A stretch of DNA of 64,000 nt from Alterinioella nitratireducens (GCF_013155465.1 NZ_JABJVX010000002.1:124001-188000), one strand, 5' to 3'; numbered from the stretch's first letter, positions 17,752-27,478 are shown. The notes: generated by a model from the sequence alone, not told the origin. Translations and numbers: made by a program.

Positions 17752-19556
17752 GCAGGTTCCTCTGCGAAAAGGGAAGTGAGTTGAAATGTGCTGACATCGA
17801 CCAGCCCCAGGTCCGAGATACGGAGCGCCGGGATCACCGGCAGGGCCAGAAGCGAATGCTGCATATAGGCATTGTTGAGCCTGCAACCAGAGGCGGCCAT
17901 CGCGGCGACCAGCCTGTCGGCCTTGGCGGCGACCTCGTGGGCGGGGCTGTCGGACATCAATCCGGCGATGGGAAGTTCGACCAGCGCCTGTTCCTCTGCG
18001 TCCTTGTAAAAGGTGACACCGCCGCCGACCTCACCCAACCGCATCGCGGCCAGCGCCATGTTTTCGCGGTCGGTGCCGACGACGATCATGTGGTGGCTGT
18101 CATGCGCCACGGTCGAGGCCATGGCCATCCGGCCCTCGTAGTTGAAGCCCGAGACGAAGGCATTGACCACGCCGCCTGTCGCGCGGTGGCGTTCCACCAG
18201 CGCAATCTGGCAGGTGCCACCCTCGCCCTCGACCAGCCCGTCGATCACCGGCAGTTCCCGGATCAACGCCTCGGTCGGGGCCTGGTTCTCGACCACGCCG
18301 ATTACTCTGACGCGGGCCGAATTGGCCCCTTCGGGGGCTTCGATCCCGAAATCCGCGGCGGTCAATTCCTTGCCCAGATGCACCGTCTGGCGGGCGTCCT
18401 CGGGCCAGTCGAGATGCGGGCAATCGGCCAGCATCCGGCCCTCCTGGGCTATCATCACCCCGCGCGCGAAGACCTGCTCGATCGGCAGGGCCGCCAGGTC
18501 AGATGTCAGGATCATGTCGGCCCGCCGCCCCGGCGCGATCGAGCCAAGCTCGCGTTCCAGCCCGAAATGCGTGGCGGTGTTGATCGTGCACATCTGAAGC
18601 GCGACCATCGGATCGCAACCGCACTCAATCGCGTGGCGCAGCACCCGGTTCATGTGGCCATCGTTCACCAGCGTGCCGGAATGGCAATCATCGGTGCAGA
18701 GGATGAAGTTGCGCGGGTCCAGCCCTTTTTCCGTCACTGCCGTGATCTGGCTTTCGACATCATACCAGGCCGATCCCAGCCGCATCATCGAGCGCATGCC
18801 CTGCCGCGCGCGGTCGATGGAATCGCTCTCCCGCGTGCCTTCGTGATCATCCGCAGGCCCGCCCGCTGCATAGGCGTGGAAGGCCGGGCCTCGGTCGGGG
18901 CTGGCGTAATGCCCGCCCACGGTCTTGCCTGCGCGCATCGTCTCGGCCATCTCGGCCAGCATCTGGGGGTCGCCATTCACCACGCCCGGAAAATTCATCA
19001 TCTCACCCAGGCCGATGATACCGGGCCAGGTCATTGCTTCGGCCACATCCTCGGCGCTGATCTCATACCCTGTCGTTTCCAGCCCCGGTGCCGACGGCGC
19101 GCAGGAAGGCATCTGCGTGTAGATGTTCACGGGCTGCATCAGCGCCTCGTCATGCATCAGCCGCACCCCGCGCAGGCCGAGCACATTGGCGATCTCATGC
19201 GGGTCGGTGAACATGGTGGTGGTGCCGTGGGGCGCGACCGCGCGGGCAAATTCGGCGGGCGTCAGCATGCCCGATTCTATGTGCATATGCCCGTCGCAAA
19301 GACCGGGGATCAGGTAGCGGCCCTTGGCGTCAATGACCTCTGTGCCATCCCCGATGCAGTGCCCCGCATCCGGCCCGACATAGGCGAAGCGGCCCGCGAT
19401 CACCGCCACCTCCCAGCCGTCCAGCACCTCGCGGCTCTGCACATTGGCAAGCCTCGTGTTCCGGATCACCAGATCGGCGGGTTTGCGTCCGGCGGCGACG
19501 GCGACCAGATCGGCGGCGCAGTCGGCCCATGTGTTGATTTCAGTCACTTTTTCCAT
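17748..19556 (-). CDS. ade: Adenine deaminase
   Basis: Adenine deaminase converts adenine to hypoxanthine and ammonia. The 602-residue protein belongs to the amidohydrolase Ade family. Metal-site motifs are DGHMHIESGMLTP and the following HGTTTMFTDPHEIANVLG, with CTDDCHSGTLVNDGHMN in the second half. The C-terminal domain includes VAHDSHHMIVVGTDRENMA. I chose MEKVTEIN (19556) as the start; an ATG five codons upstream is also possible. It is the first gene of the ade-amn pair. Confidence 0.95.
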   Translation of the reverse strand: MEKVTEINTWADCAADLVAVAAGRKPADLVIRNTRLANVQSREVLDGWEVAVIAGRFAYVGPDAGHCIGDGTEVIDAKGRYLIPGLCDGHMHIESGMLTPAEFARAVAPHGTTTMFTDPHEIANVLGLRGVRLMHDEALMQPVNIYTQMPSCAPSAPGLETTGYEISAEDVAEAMTWPGIIGLGEMMNFPGVVNGDPQMLAEMAETMRAGKTVGGHYASPDRGPAFHAYAAGGPADDHEGTRESDSIDRARQGMRSMMRLGSAWYDVESQITAVTEKGLDPRNFILCTDDCHSGTLVNDGHMNRVLRHAIECGCDPMVALQMCTINTATHFGLERELGSIAPGRRADMILTSDLAALPIEQVFARGVMIAQEGRMLADCPHLDWPEDARQTVHLGKELTAADFGIEAPEGANSARVRVIGVVENQAPTEALIRELPVIDGLVEGEGGTCQIALVERHRATGGVVNAFVSGFNYEGRMAMASTVAHDSHHMIVVGTDRENMALAAMRLGEVGGGVTFYKDAEEQALVELPIAGLMSDSPAHEVAAKADRLVAAMAASGCRLNNAYMQHSLLALPVIPALRISDLGLVDVSTFQLTSLFAEEPA

Positions 19557-19659
19557 GCCCAAGCGTGACACCGGTTTTTTGCGGCTTCAAGCGACATTTT
19601 CATGACAGCAGACGGCGCGCAGGATTAGGGGTTTCGCAGGTGCCTCCGGCAGAGGTATT

Positions 19660-20388
19660 TTGACGAAGACGATGGGCAGGAGGGGCAGATTGGCCCGGAA
19701 GAGGAAGACAAAGCGGCGGCCGCTGTGGCGGCGCGCGCTGCGGCTGGTGACGCGCGGCATATTGCTGGCCGCCGTGCTGGCAGTGGCGTGGATCGCGCTA
19801 TATGGCGTCGTGGCCCCGCCGACCACGCCCTACATGATCAGCGAGGGGCGCAGGGTCGGCGTGACGCAGGACTGGCGCCCGATGGAGGAGATCTCGGTGC
19901 ATCTGGCCCGCGCCGTGGTGGCGGCGGAGGATGCGAATTTCTGCCTGCATTGGGGGTTCGACATGGACGCGATCCGCGCGGCCATCGCGGCAGGCGCGGC
20001 GCGCGGCGGATCGACCATCAGCCAGCAGACGGTCAAGAACGCCTTCCTGTGGCAGGGCCGGTCCTGGCCCCGCAAGGCGCTCGAGGCGCTGATGACCCCG
20101 GTGATGGAGACGCTCTGGAGCAAGCGCCGCGTGCTGGAGGTCTACCTCAATATCGTCGAATTCGGTGAGGGTGTTTTCGGGGCCGAGGCCGCCGCGCAGC
20201 ATTATTTCGGCATCCCCGCCGCCGATCTGAACCCGCAACAGGCCGCGCGGCTGGCCGCCGTCCTGCCCAATCCGCAGGACAGATCGGCCTCGAACCCGTC
20301 GCAATCCGTGCTGATGCGTGCGCGCTCTATCGCCGAAGGGGCGGCAACGATTGGCGCGGATGGCCGCGATGCGTGCTTTGCGCGTTGA
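19660..20388 (+). CDS. mtgA: Monofunctional peptidoglycan glycosyltransferase
   Basis: MtgA polymerises lipid II into glycan strands. The 242-residue protein has a very basic cytoplasmic start, one membrane anchor (GILLAAVLAVAWIALYGVV), and the GT51 motifs EDANFCLHWGFD (first catalytic Glu), GGSTISQQTVKNAFLW, and RVLEVYLNIVEFGEGVFG. There is no transpeptidase domain. The start is either the TTG at 19660, four bases after AGAGG, or the ATG at 19672; both leave the domain intact. It diverges from ade. Confidence 0.93.
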   Translation: MTKTMGRRGRLARKRKTKRRPLWRRALRLVTRGILLAAVLAVAWIALYGVVAPPTTPYMISEGRRVGVTQDWRPMEEISVHLARAVVAAEDANFCLHWGFDMDAIRAAIAAGAARGGSTISQQTVKNAFLWQGRSWPRKALEALMTPVMETLWSKRRVLEVYLNIVEFGEGVFGAEAAAQHYFGIPAADLNPQQAARLAAVLPNPQDRSASNPSQSVLMRARSIAEGAATIGADGRDACFAR

Positions 20389-20443
20389 ATTTCCGGGGCA
20401 TTCAGGCGAAAGAGGTTGGGCATAAGATCAAGAAGAGCAGGCC

Positions 20444-21109
20444 ATGACCCGTCTTTACCATTTCGCCCTGTCCCCGTTCTGCCGCAAGGTCCGCCTGGTC
20501 CTGGCGGAAAAGAAGATCGACGTGGAGTTGATCGAGGAGAAGTACTGGGAGCCATCGAACGAATTCGTGCGCCGCAACCCCGCCGCCAAGGTGCCGATCC
20601 TCAAGATCGACGGGCTGCACATGAGCGAGAGCCAGGCGATCTGCGAATATCTTGAGGAAACCAACCCGACGCCCGCGCTGATGCCTGGCGATCCCAAGGG
20701 CCGGGCCGAGGTGCGCCGCCTCTGCGCCTGGTTCGACGACAAGTTCCATCACGAGGTGACGGCGAACCTGGTCTATGAACGGGTCAACAAGAAGGTGATG
20801 CGCGGCGGCTACCCGGACGGCAAATCGGTCAAGACCGGCGCGCAGAAGATCAAGTTCCACCTCGACTACATGGATTGGCTCTTGGATCATCGCCGCTGGC
20901 TTGCGGGCGACAGCCTGACGCTCGCCGATTTCGCCGCCGCAGCGCATCTGTCCTGCCTGGATTACATCTCGGACGTGGACTGGAACCGCTCGGCCATCGT
21001 CAAGGACTGGTACGCCAAGATCAAGTCGCGCCCCGCCTTCCGGTCGATCCTGGCCGATCAGGTACCGGGCTTCATCCAGCCGCCACATTACGCAAACCTG
21101 GACTTTTGA
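20444..21109 (+). CDS. fzlA: GST-fold protein, probable FtsZ-binding FzlA
   Basis: The 221-residue protein has an N-terminal thioredoxin-like domain ([44 protein letters not shown]) and a long helical C-terminal domain ending in [14 protein letters not shown]. In Caulobacter and other alphaproteobacteria, FzlA is a GST homologue of this size that binds and curves FtsZ filaments and is needed for division. I base the FzlA assignment on the overall resemblance and the extended C terminus, not on a search; a plain GST is the alternative. It overlaps queG by four bases. Confidence 0.7.
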   Translation: MTRLYHFALSPFCRKVRLVLAEKKIDVELIEEKYWEPSNEFVRRNPAAKVPILKIDGLHMSESQAICEYLEETNPTPALMPGDPKGRAEVRRLCAWFDDKFHHEVTANLVYERVNKKVMRGGYPDGKSVKTGAQKIKFHLDYMDWLLDHRRWLAGDSLTLADFAAAAHLSCLDYISDVDWNRSAIVKDWYAKIKSRPAFRSILADQVPGFIQPPHYANLDF

Positions 21110-22137
21110 CCGATCTGAAGACGCAACTGGAGGCCAAGGCCCTGGAGGAGGGCTTTGCCAAGATGCGCGTCTGCCGCCCGGATGCGATCCCGCAGGCGGC
21201 GGGGCGGCTGGCGGAGTATGTCGCAAAGGGGCGTCACGGGCAGATGGGCTGGATGGAGGCGCGCATGGGCTGGCGCGGCGATCCCACCGCCTTGTGGCCG
21301 GAGGCGCGATCGGTGGTCATGCTGGCCGAGCCCTACACGCCCGAGATCGACCCGCTGGAGCCCCTGAAAGCGCAGGATTGCGGCACGATCAGCGTTTACG
21401 CGCAGAACCGCGATTACCACGATGCCCTGAAGAAGCGGCTCAAACGGGTCGGGCGCTGGTTGCTGGAGCAGGTGCCGGAGGAAGAAATCAAGGTTTTCGT
21501 CGATACCGCCCCGGTGATGGAGAAACCGCTTGGCCAGGCATCCGGCCTTGGCTGGCAGGGCAAGCACACCAACCTTCTGGCGCGCGACCTGGGCAACTGG
21601 TTCTTTCTGGGCAGTATTTTCACCACGCTGGAGCTGCCCGCCGATCCCGCCGAGGCTGATCATTGCGGCAATTGCACCGCCTGTCTGGATATATGCCCCA
21701 CGGATGCCTTCCCCGCGCCCTATCAACTGGATGCGCGGCGCTGCATTTCCTACCTGACCATCGAACATCACGGACCGGTGGACGAGGCGCTGCGCCCCCT
21801 GATGGGCAATCGCATTTTCGGCTGTGACGATTGCCTTGCAATCTGTCCCTGGAACAAGTTCGCGGTGGAGGCGCGCGAGATGCGCTATGCAGGGCGGCCC
21901 GAGTTGCAAAGCCCGAAGCTCGCGGAACTGGCGAGGCTGGACGACGCCGCGTTTCGCACCATGTTCTCGGGCAATCCGGTCAAGCGGATCGGGCGCAACC
22001 GGTTCATCCGCAATGTGCTCTATGCGATTGGAAACAGTGGGGATTCCGGGTTGCTAGACACCGCGCAGGGGCTGCTGGACGACCCCGACGACACGGTGAA
22101 GGATGCAGCCCGCTGGGCGGTGGAGAGATTGCGATGA
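21106..22137 (+). CDS. queG: Epoxyqueuosine reductase
   Basis: QueG reduces epoxyqueuosine to queuosine in tRNA, using cobalamin and two 4Fe-4S clusters. The 343-residue protein has the N-terminal cobalamin-binding part ([44 protein letters not shown]). Its clusters are bound by [16 protein letters not shown] and [13 protein letters not shown], and a HEAT-like C terminus follows. The best start is a TTG at 21106 whose last two bases are the first two of the fzlA stop (TTGA), giving a normal-length protein; no in-frame ATG is suitably placed. The next gene overlaps its stop by four bases. Confidence 0.95.
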   Translation: MTDLKTQLEAKALEEGFAKMRVCRPDAIPQAAGRLAEYVAKGRHGQMGWMEARMGWRGDPTALWPEARSVVMLAEPYTPEIDPLEPLKAQDCGTISVYAQNRDYHDALKKRLKRVGRWLLEQVPEEEIKVFVDTAPVMEKPLGQASGLGWQGKHTNLLARDLGNWFFLGSIFTTLELPADPAEADHCGNCTACLDICPTDAFPAPYQLDARRCISYLTIEHHGPVDEALRPLMGNRIFGCDDCLAICPWNKFAVEAREMRYAGRPELQSPKLAELARLDDAAFRTMFSGNPVKRIGRNRFIRNVLYAIGNSGDSGLLDTAQGLLDDPDDTVKDAARWAVERLR

Positions 22138-23003
22138 GCCTGATCATTTTCGGCATGGGATATTCCTGCAAGGTGCTGGTGGAAAACCACCGCGACGCCC
22201 TGCCCGCGCCGATCATCGCAACGACCCGGTCCGAAGAAAAGGCCGAAGGGTTGCGCGCGCGGGGCGTCACGCCGCGCATCTTTCCGGGCAGCGACATGGC
22301 AGACGACCTCGCCAGGGCCACGCATCTGCTGATCAGCGCGGGGCCCGAGGACGGGGCCGATCCGGTGCTGAAACACCTGCATGACCAGATCGCGGCGGTT
22401 GCCAGGTCCCTGAAATGGGTGGGGTATCTGTCAACCACAGGGGTTTATGGCCATCACGGCGGCGATTGGGTGGATGAAACCACGCCGCCTGATCCTGCCA
22501 CCAGACGCGGGCAGGCGCGGGTGGTGACGGAGGGCCAGTGGCAGGCATTGATGCGCGACCATGGCCTGCCGCTGCATATCTTCCGCCTGCCGGGCATCTA
22601 CGGCCCCGGTCGCGGGCCGTTCGAGAAGGTGCGCAATGGCACCGCGCGGCGGATCATCAAGCCGGGGCAGGTGTTCAGCCGGATCCATGTCGAGGACATT
22701 GCGCAGGCGCTTGCGGCCTCCATATCTGCACCCAATCCCGGCGCGATCTACAATATCTGCGATGATGACCCCGCCGCGCCCGAGGATGTGATCGGCTATG
22801 CGGCGCATCTGCTTGGGCGTCCCCTGCCCCCCGCCACGCCCTTCGACGAGGCCGACCTGTCCCCCATGGCGCGCAGTTTCTACGCCGAGAGCAAGCGGGT
22901 CAGCAACGCGCGGATGAAGCGGGAACTGGGCGTGACGCTGAAATACCCGACCTACAAGGCGGGGCTGGATGCGCTGCTCGCCGCCGAGCGGGATAGGAAG
23001 TGA
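22134..23003 (+). CDS. NAD-dependent epimerase/SDR family protein
   Basis: A 289-residue atypical extended SDR resembling YeeZ. The N terminus [14 protein letters not shown] replaces the classical GxxGxxG loop. The body has [16 protein letters not shown] (the Ser/Tyr active-site region), [15 protein letters not shown] and [13 protein letters not shown]. No substrate is known for this group. It is translationally coupled to queG (ATGA overlap), forming a three-gene chain fzlA-queG-SDR. Confidence 0.85.
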   Translation: MSLIIFGMGYSCKVLVENHRDALPAPIIATTRSEEKAEGLRARGVTPRIFPGSDMADDLARATHLLISAGPEDGADPVLKHLHDQIAAVARSLKWVGYLSTTGVYGHHGGDWVDETTPPDPATRRGQARVVTEGQWQALMRDHGLPLHIFRLPGIYGPGRGPFEKVRNGTARRIIKPGQVFSRIHVEDIAQALAASISAPNPGAIYNICDDDPAAPEDVIGYAAHLLGRPLPPATPFDEADLSPMARSFYAESKRVSNARMKRELGVTLKYPTYKAGLDALLAAERDRK

Positions 23004-23059
23004 TTCCCGAGGCACGCGGATTGCCCGGCACTTACAGGGGGGCGCAGGACGCGATACCC

Positions 23060-23131
23060 ATCGACATCCTGCCCTGACAGGCCGGATTTCTGACAGGTTT
23101 GTCAGGAATTCTTGACAGCTTTGTCAGAAAA
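23060..23131. repeat. Clustered TGACAG/CTGTCA palindromes
   Basis: Within about 70 bases there are three plus-strand TGACAG units and two TTTGTCAG units. They form two adjacent hairpins, CTGACA-GGTT-TGTCAG and TTGACA-GCTT-TGTCAG, the second followed by AAAAAA. The stretch lies between the stops of the SDR gene and the convergent CAP-domain gene. It could be a two-way terminator, with the A-run acting for the minus strand, or a cluster of protein-binding half sites. Confidence 0.45.
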
Positions 23132-23140
23132 AACCGGCGC

Positions 23141-23695
23141 TCACGACCGGTTGGCGGGCAGGCCCTGGCCCGTGCCGTCGCCATCGCCCGTCACCATGGT
23201 CCACCAGATCTTGCCGCTCGGCTCCTGGAAATAGGCAAAGCCCAGGTCGCGGGCGGCGGGATCGGTGATCACGTCGCGGGTATCGGGCTGCTGCATCCAG
23301 GCGGCGACGGTCTCCAACTCGGATTCATAGGTCTCCGAGATATTCTCGCCCAACACCCGGCCGCGATACCCCGCCCGTTCCGCCCGGTCGATGGGCGAGG
23401 ATCCGTCCGAGCCGAAATGCCAGGGCCGGTTCTGCACCGACATGTCGCGCGAATGGGTGGCGGCGGCGGCGTTCAATTCGGCATTCAGGCGCATTTCGGG
23501 CACACCCGCCGCGCTGCGCAGGGCATTGACGCTGTCGAGGACGCGGAACTGGATATCGCCCGCATCGCGCGGATTGATTCGGTAGATCGTCGGCAGGGGC
23601 CGCCCGTCAGAGCCCAGCCGTGGCGCGGTGGTGGTGGCCCCGCAAGCGGCAAGAGCAGCCAATGCCGTCGTCATGATGAAGGAGCGTCGCAACAT
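23141..23695 (-). CDS. CAP-domain lipoprotein
   Basis: A 184-residue protein with a lipoprotein signal: MLRRSFIMTTALAALAACG, lipobox LAAC with the lipidated Cys at residue 19. It is followed by a CAP/SCP (cysteine-rich secretory protein, PR-1) domain. Domain landmarks are LNAELNAAAATHSRDM, WHFGSDGSSPIDRAERAGY, LGENISE, and GFAYFQEPSGKIWWTMV. Bacterial CAP proteins are common, mostly without known activity. I took the start that gives the lipoprotein signal; longer frames reach 23737 and beyond but lack a better ribosome binding site. Confidence 0.8.
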   Translation of the reverse strand: MLRRSFIMTTALAALAACGATTTAPRLGSDGRPLPTIYRINPRDAGDIQFRVLDSVNALRSAAGVPEMRLNAELNAAAATHSRDMSVQNRPWHFGSDGSSPIDRAERAGYRGRVLGENISETYESELETVAAWMQQPDTRDVITDPAARDLGFAYFQEPSGKIWWTMVTGDGDGTGQGLPANRS

Positions 23696-24236
23696 GGGGG
23701 TGACTGCCTGATCGGTGATTTGTTGCGACAAAGCCATACAGCCCGACCCGCGCCCGATCAAACACAACCGGGCAAGACCAGCCATTTCGCCGGGGTCGTG
23801 AATGGAGCGTGCAACAGGCAACCTGTAACTTGAGGAAAAAGGCGGCGGTTTTCCCAAGGCGTCGAGGTCAAGCGCCCCGAATACCGGGGATGAGCCGGGG
23901 CATCTTCGCCGGCTCCGGTGCACGCGCCTGGCCTCGTCCCGACAATATTCCCCGCCTGCGCGGCACGCATGACACGCGCAAGATCGCGCGGCGGTCGTCA
24001 AACGACTGTATCGGCCTTTATAATGAGCATATTGCCGCGCTGTGCGGCCTGATGCGTAACGGCACCCAAGTGTTGCTTATTTGACGACAACGCGGCGATC
24101 TTGGGGGAACGGGCCGTTTCACGCCATTGCAATCCAAGGATATTGCTGCTTAAACCGGGTCACGAGGTACAGTCTTGGGTGCCCCGCTATGCGTAATACC
24201 GCGCGAAAACTTTTGGGGCGTATCTTGGAGGATACA
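23696..24236. other. Gene-free stretch of about 540 bases
   Basis: No convincing gene is visible. It holds a perfect -10 hexamer TATAAT at 24019-24024 on the plus strand, with only a weak -35 (TCGTCA) at the right distance; this may be the promoter of the small membrane protein gene. A small inverted repeat, ACAGG-CAA-CCTGT, lies at about 23814-23826, and CCGC/GCGG arms lie near 24035. A long 5' leader or a small RNA is possible but not shown. Confidence 0.35.
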
Positions 24237-24419
24237 ATGAAAAAACTCGCACTTGCAGCCGCTCTTTCCGTCGCCGCCACGTCCGCATTTGCGGGCGGCT
24301 ATGTTGAGCCCGTCCTGGAACCCGTCGTCATCGTGGAAGAAACTGCTTCCTCCGCTGGCGGCGTCATCGTTCCGATCCTGGCTCTGATCCTGATCGCAGC
24401 AGCAATCGCAGCTGACTGA
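24237..24419 (+). CDS. Small exported membrane protein
   Basis: A 60-residue protein with a strong ribosome binding site (TTGGAGG six bases before the ATG). It begins with a Sec signal (MKKLALAAALSVAATSAFAG). A short acidic, Pro/Val-rich segment (VEPVLEPVVIVEE) follows, and it ends with a hydrophobic helix (GGVIVPILALILIAAAIA). I recognise the pattern as a recurrent small protein of Rhodobacteraceae without known function. It is monocistronic with a strong terminator, so it may be highly expressed. Confidence 0.7.
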   Translation: MKKLALAAALSVAATSAFAGGYVEPVLEPVVIVEETASSAGGVIVPILALILIAAAIAAD

Positions 24420-24446
24420 TCAGCCGGCCACGGTTATTTGGTTAGG

Positions 24447-24477
24447 AAAAGGCGGTCCTTTCGGGGGCCGCCTTTTT
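24447..24477. terminator. Bidirectional terminator
   Basis: AAAAGGCGGTCC and GGGGCCGCCTTTTT form a strong hairpin with A-rich and T-rich flanks. It ends the small membrane protein transcript on the plus strand and can also end rlmN on the minus strand. Confidence 0.88.
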
Positions 24478-24493
24478 CGCGTCCGGGCCTGGG

Positions 24494-25678
24494 TTAATCG
24501 GTGATCCCGGCCTCGGCGGCGATCTGCGCGCGGCTTTTGCGGGCGCGTTCGGTGGCGGATTTGAGCTGCCCGCAAGCGGCCATGATATCCTCCCCGCGCG
24601 GGGTGCGGATCGGGCTGGCATAGCCCGCCTTGTAGACGATATCGGCGAATTTCTCGATCCGCTCCCAGTCCGAGCGCGCGTAAGGCGCGCCGGGCCATTC
24701 GTTGAAGGGAATCAGGTTGATCTTGGCCGGGATGCCCTTGATCAGCTGCACCAGGCGGCGCGCGTCCTCGTCCGAATCGTTCACGCCCTTGAGCATCACA
24801 TACTCGAACGTGATCCTTTCGGAATTCGAGGCTTTGGGATAACTCTTGAGCGCCTCAAGAAGTTCCTTGATCGGCCACCGTTTATTTATCGGCACCAACT
24901 TGTCGCGGACCTCATCCGTGGTGGCGTGGAAGGACACCGCCAGCATGCAGCCGATCTCCTGCGCTGTCTTGGCGATCTCGGGCACGACGCCCGAGGTGCT
25001 GAGGGTGATGCGGCGGCGGCTGAGGGAGATCCCCTCGTTATCCATCGCGATCTTCATCGCGTCGCGCACATTGTCGAAATTGTAGAGCGGCTCGCCCATG
25101 CCCATCAGGACCACGTTGCTGAGCAACCGGGTCTCGTTCTTCGGCGCGCGGCCCAGTTCCGGCCATTCGCCCAGATCGTCGCGGGCGATCATGATCTGGC
25201 CGACGATCTCACCCGCCGTCAGGTTGCGCACCAGTTTCTGGGTGCCGGTATGGCAGAAGGAACAGGTCAGGGTGCAGCCCACCTGGCTGGACACGCACAA
25301 GGTGCCGCGATCGGATTCGGGGATATAGACCACCTCGACCTCGTGCCCGCCCGCGATGCGCACCAGGTATTTCCGGGTGCCATCTGCCGAGACCGTGCGG
25401 CTGACCACTTCGGGCACCTCGATGACGAAATGCTCCGCCAGTTCGGCGCGGTAGCCCTTGGCGAGGTTGGTCATCAGCGCAAAATCGCGCACGCCCTTTT
25501 CATAGATCCACTGCCAGATCTGCCCGACCCGCATTTTCGCCTGTTTCTCCGGCGTGCCGGTGGCGATCAGCGCGTCGCGCAGGGCAGGCCGCGTCAGCCC
25601 GACGATGTTCATCGGGCCTTCGGGGGCCTTGCGCGGAATGGTCAGGACATCCTGCGTGATCGGGGCGCTGGCGGACAT
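24494..25678 (-). CDS. rlmN: 23S rRNA A2503 / tRNA A37 C2-methyltransferase RlmN
   Basis: RlmN is a radical-SAM enzyme that methylates C2 of adenosine 2503 in 23S rRNA and A37 in some tRNAs. The 394-residue protein has the N-terminal accessory domain ([15 protein letters not shown]), the cluster motif CSFCHTG preceded by a family Cys in SSQVGCTLT, the [16 protein letters not shown]-binding segment, and a C-terminal Cys (MAACGQL) that forms the methyl-carrying intermediate. Length and motifs are normal. It is transcribed alone. Confidence 0.96.
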   Translation of the reverse strand: MSASAPITQDVLTIPRKAPEGPMNIVGLTRPALRDALIATGTPEKQAKMRVGQIWQWIYEKGVRDFALMTNLAKGYRAELAEHFVIEVPEVVSRTVSADGTRKYLVRIAGGHEVEVVYIPESDRGTLCVSSQVGCTLTCSFCHTGTQKLVRNLTAGEIVGQIMIARDDLGEWPELGRAPKNETRLLSNVVLMGMGEPLYNFDNVRDAMKIAMDNEGISLSRRRITLSTSGVVPEIAKTAQEIGCMLAVSFHATTDEVRDKLVPINKRWPIKELLEALKSYPKASNSERITFEYVMLKGVNDSDEDARRLVQLIKGIPAKINLIPFNEWPGAPYARSDWERIEKFADIVYKAGYASPIRTPRGEDIMAACGQLKSATERARKSRAQIAAEAGITD

Positions 25679-25757
25679 TGGGCGGACTCCGTGTCAGATG
25701 GGATGCGGACACATATAGGCATCCGACGCCCATGGCAAACCCGGTCCGCGCGATTTA

Positions 25758-26288
25758 TCAGGCGCCGCAGCGTTCCTCGGCATCCTCGACGGCGGCGGTG
25801 AAACCCATCAACGAGAATGTATCGACCGTCTGCGTGCCCCGGCTGGAGCGCGCGGTCAGAACCGCCTCGGCGCCGCGCTTCATCGCGGTGATGATGCGCT
25901 GGTCGTCCTGTTCGGACGCGGCCCAGGCCATTTCGCCATCGACGAAGAGCTCAAAGGTCGAGTTGCCGATCTCCAGCGTCACGGTGGACCCTTCCGCGAA
26001 AGGATAGCCGCCGGTGAACGAGACCTCGCCCATCCGGCTCTCGGAGGGCCAATAGCTGACGAAAAGCAGGATCGCGGAGCGGCGCACGGCCACCACGCGT
26101 CCTTCGCGGGTGTTCACCGTTTCACGCGGGGCGGAGACCACCCAGCATTGCGTCGGGTCGTCTTCGACAAAGACGCTCCAATCGGTTTCGGCGTTGACGC
26201 GGTTGGAGGATTCGCCCCCCCCTTCCTGCGCGATAAGCGGCGTCGACAGCATCAACGCGATACCCAGTCCCGCAACCCAGTTCTTCAT
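25758..26288 (-). CDS. Invasion-associated locus B (IalB) family protein
   Basis: A 176-residue exported protein with a Sec signal (MKNWVAGLGIALMLSTPLIA). The IalB-like domain has WSVFVEDDPTQCWVVSAP near its start and MKRGAEAVLTARSSRGTQTVDTFSLMGFTAAVEDA near its end, with a Cys close to each terminus that may form a disulfide. In Bartonella IalB is linked to erythrocyte invasion; in free-living alphaproteobacteria the role is unknown. The start at 26288 has GGAGG upstream. Confidence 0.8.
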   Translation of the reverse strand: MKNWVAGLGIALMLSTPLIAQEGGGESSNRVNAETDWSVFVEDDPTQCWVVSAPRETVNTREGRVVAVRRSAILLFVSYWPSESRMGEVSFTGGYPFAEGSTVTLEIGNSTFELFVDGEMAWAASEQDDQRIITAMKRGAEAVLTARSSRGTQTVDTFSLMGFTAAVEDAEERCGA

Positions 26289-26465
26289 ATGATCCAGCCT
26301 CCAGCCGTCTCTGCCTCTGGTTGACACTCATGCCCGTTGATCAGGTCTTGCGCCTGAGGTCCACCAATCCTTAACTGCGGGGGAGAGATTAACCCGAAAA
26401 AACGCGGCTGGAAAAGCCCCGGCGGCGGAAAATCGCCGGATCGTGAAGCGCAGAGGGGGCGGAAT

Positions 26466-27476
26466 ATGGGACAGGCACAGAGTTTGGTGGAGATCTGGCG
26501 CGGTGCGATCTGCGAAAGCCAGCATCGCGGCCACGCCGTTATCTGGGATTCGGGCGGCGATATCGTGGCCTCCTGGGGCGATCCGCGGGCGGTGATCCTG
26601 CCCCGGTCGTCATGCAAGATGCTGCAAGCACTGCCGCTGGTCGAAAGCGGTGCCGCGGATGCCTTCGGGCTGGACGAGGCGCGGCTGGCCCTGTCCTGCG
26701 CCTCGCACCAGGGCGCGAAGGTGCATACGGACATGGTGCGCGCATGGTTGGATGAGTTGGGGCTGGACCCCGAGGCGGCGCTGCGCTGCGGGTCGCATGA
26801 GCCCTATGACAAGCAGACCGCGAACGACTTGATCCGCGCGGGCCAGACGCCGTGCCAGGTGCACAACAACTGCTCTGGCAAGCATTCGGGGTTCCTGACG
26901 CTGACCAGACACCTGGGCGCGGGGCCGGAATACCTGGACCTGGATCACCCGGTGCAACGGGCCGTGCTGGCCGCGGTCGAGGAGGCGACCGATGAGGACA
27001 GCCCCGGCTACGGCATCGACGGCTGCTCCGCGCCCAACCATGCCTGCACCATGACCGGGCTGGCCCGCGCCATGGCGAAGTTCTCCGCAGCGACCGGCGA
27101 TGGCGATGTGCGTGACAAGGCGATGTCCCGCCTGACCCGCGCCATGGCCACGCACCCGGTCCTGGTGGCGGGCGAGGGCAAGGCCTGCACCAACCTGATG
27201 CGCGCGATGGAGGGCCGGGTCGCGGTCAAGACCGGGGCCGAAGCCGTCTTCGTCGCCATCGTGCCGGAGCGCCGGATGGGCGTCGCCGTCAAGATCGAGG
27301 ATGGTGGCACCCGCGCGGCGGAGGCGGTGGTGACGCAGATCCTGGTGGGCCTCGGCGTGCTGGACGCGAACCATCCGGTGGCGGTGAAATACACGCATGG
27401 GCCGATCGTGAACCGGCGCGGCATCAACACCGGCCACATGAAGCCGGTCGAGGCGCTGGCGGGCTGGTCGCTTTAG
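26466..27476 (+). CDS. ansA: L-asparaginase of the Rhizobium etli (class 3) type
   Basis: This 336-residue enzyme belongs to the asparaginase II family (PF06089), represented by the zinc-binding Rhizobium etli enzyme, and is unrelated to the E. coli asparaginases. The catalytic Ser-Lys pairs are visible: Ser48 and Lys51 in RSSCK, Ser80 in CASHQGAK, and Cys136 with Lys139 in NNCSGKHSGF. A later Cys in IDGCSAPNHA matches the second metal ligand. It hydrolyses asparagine to aspartate and ammonia, probably in the cytosol since there is no signal peptide. A GAGGGGG precedes the ATG. Its stop lies three bases from a 102-bp palindromic repeat. Confidence 0.9.
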   Translation: MGQAQSLVEIWRGAICESQHRGHAVIWDSGGDIVASWGDPRAVILPRSSCKMLQALPLVESGAADAFGLDEARLALSCASHQGAKVHTDMVRAWLDELGLDPEAALRCGSHEPYDKQTANDLIRAGQTPCQVHNNCSGKHSGFLTLTRHLGAGPEYLDLDHPVQRAVLAAVEEATDEDSPGYGIDGCSAPNHACTMTGLARAMAKFSAATGDGDVRDKAMSRLTRAMATHPVLVAGEGKACTNLMRAMEGRVAVKTGAEAVFVAIVPERRMGVAVKIEDGGTRAAEAVVTQILVGLGVLDANHPVAVKYTHGPIVNRRGINTGHMKPVEALAGWSL

Positions 27477-27478
27477 GG

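Noticed and set aside
24081-24236. Upstream extension of the 60-residue membrane protein
   Set aside because: The extension would bury the signal peptide, and the ATG at 24237 has a far better ribosome binding site.
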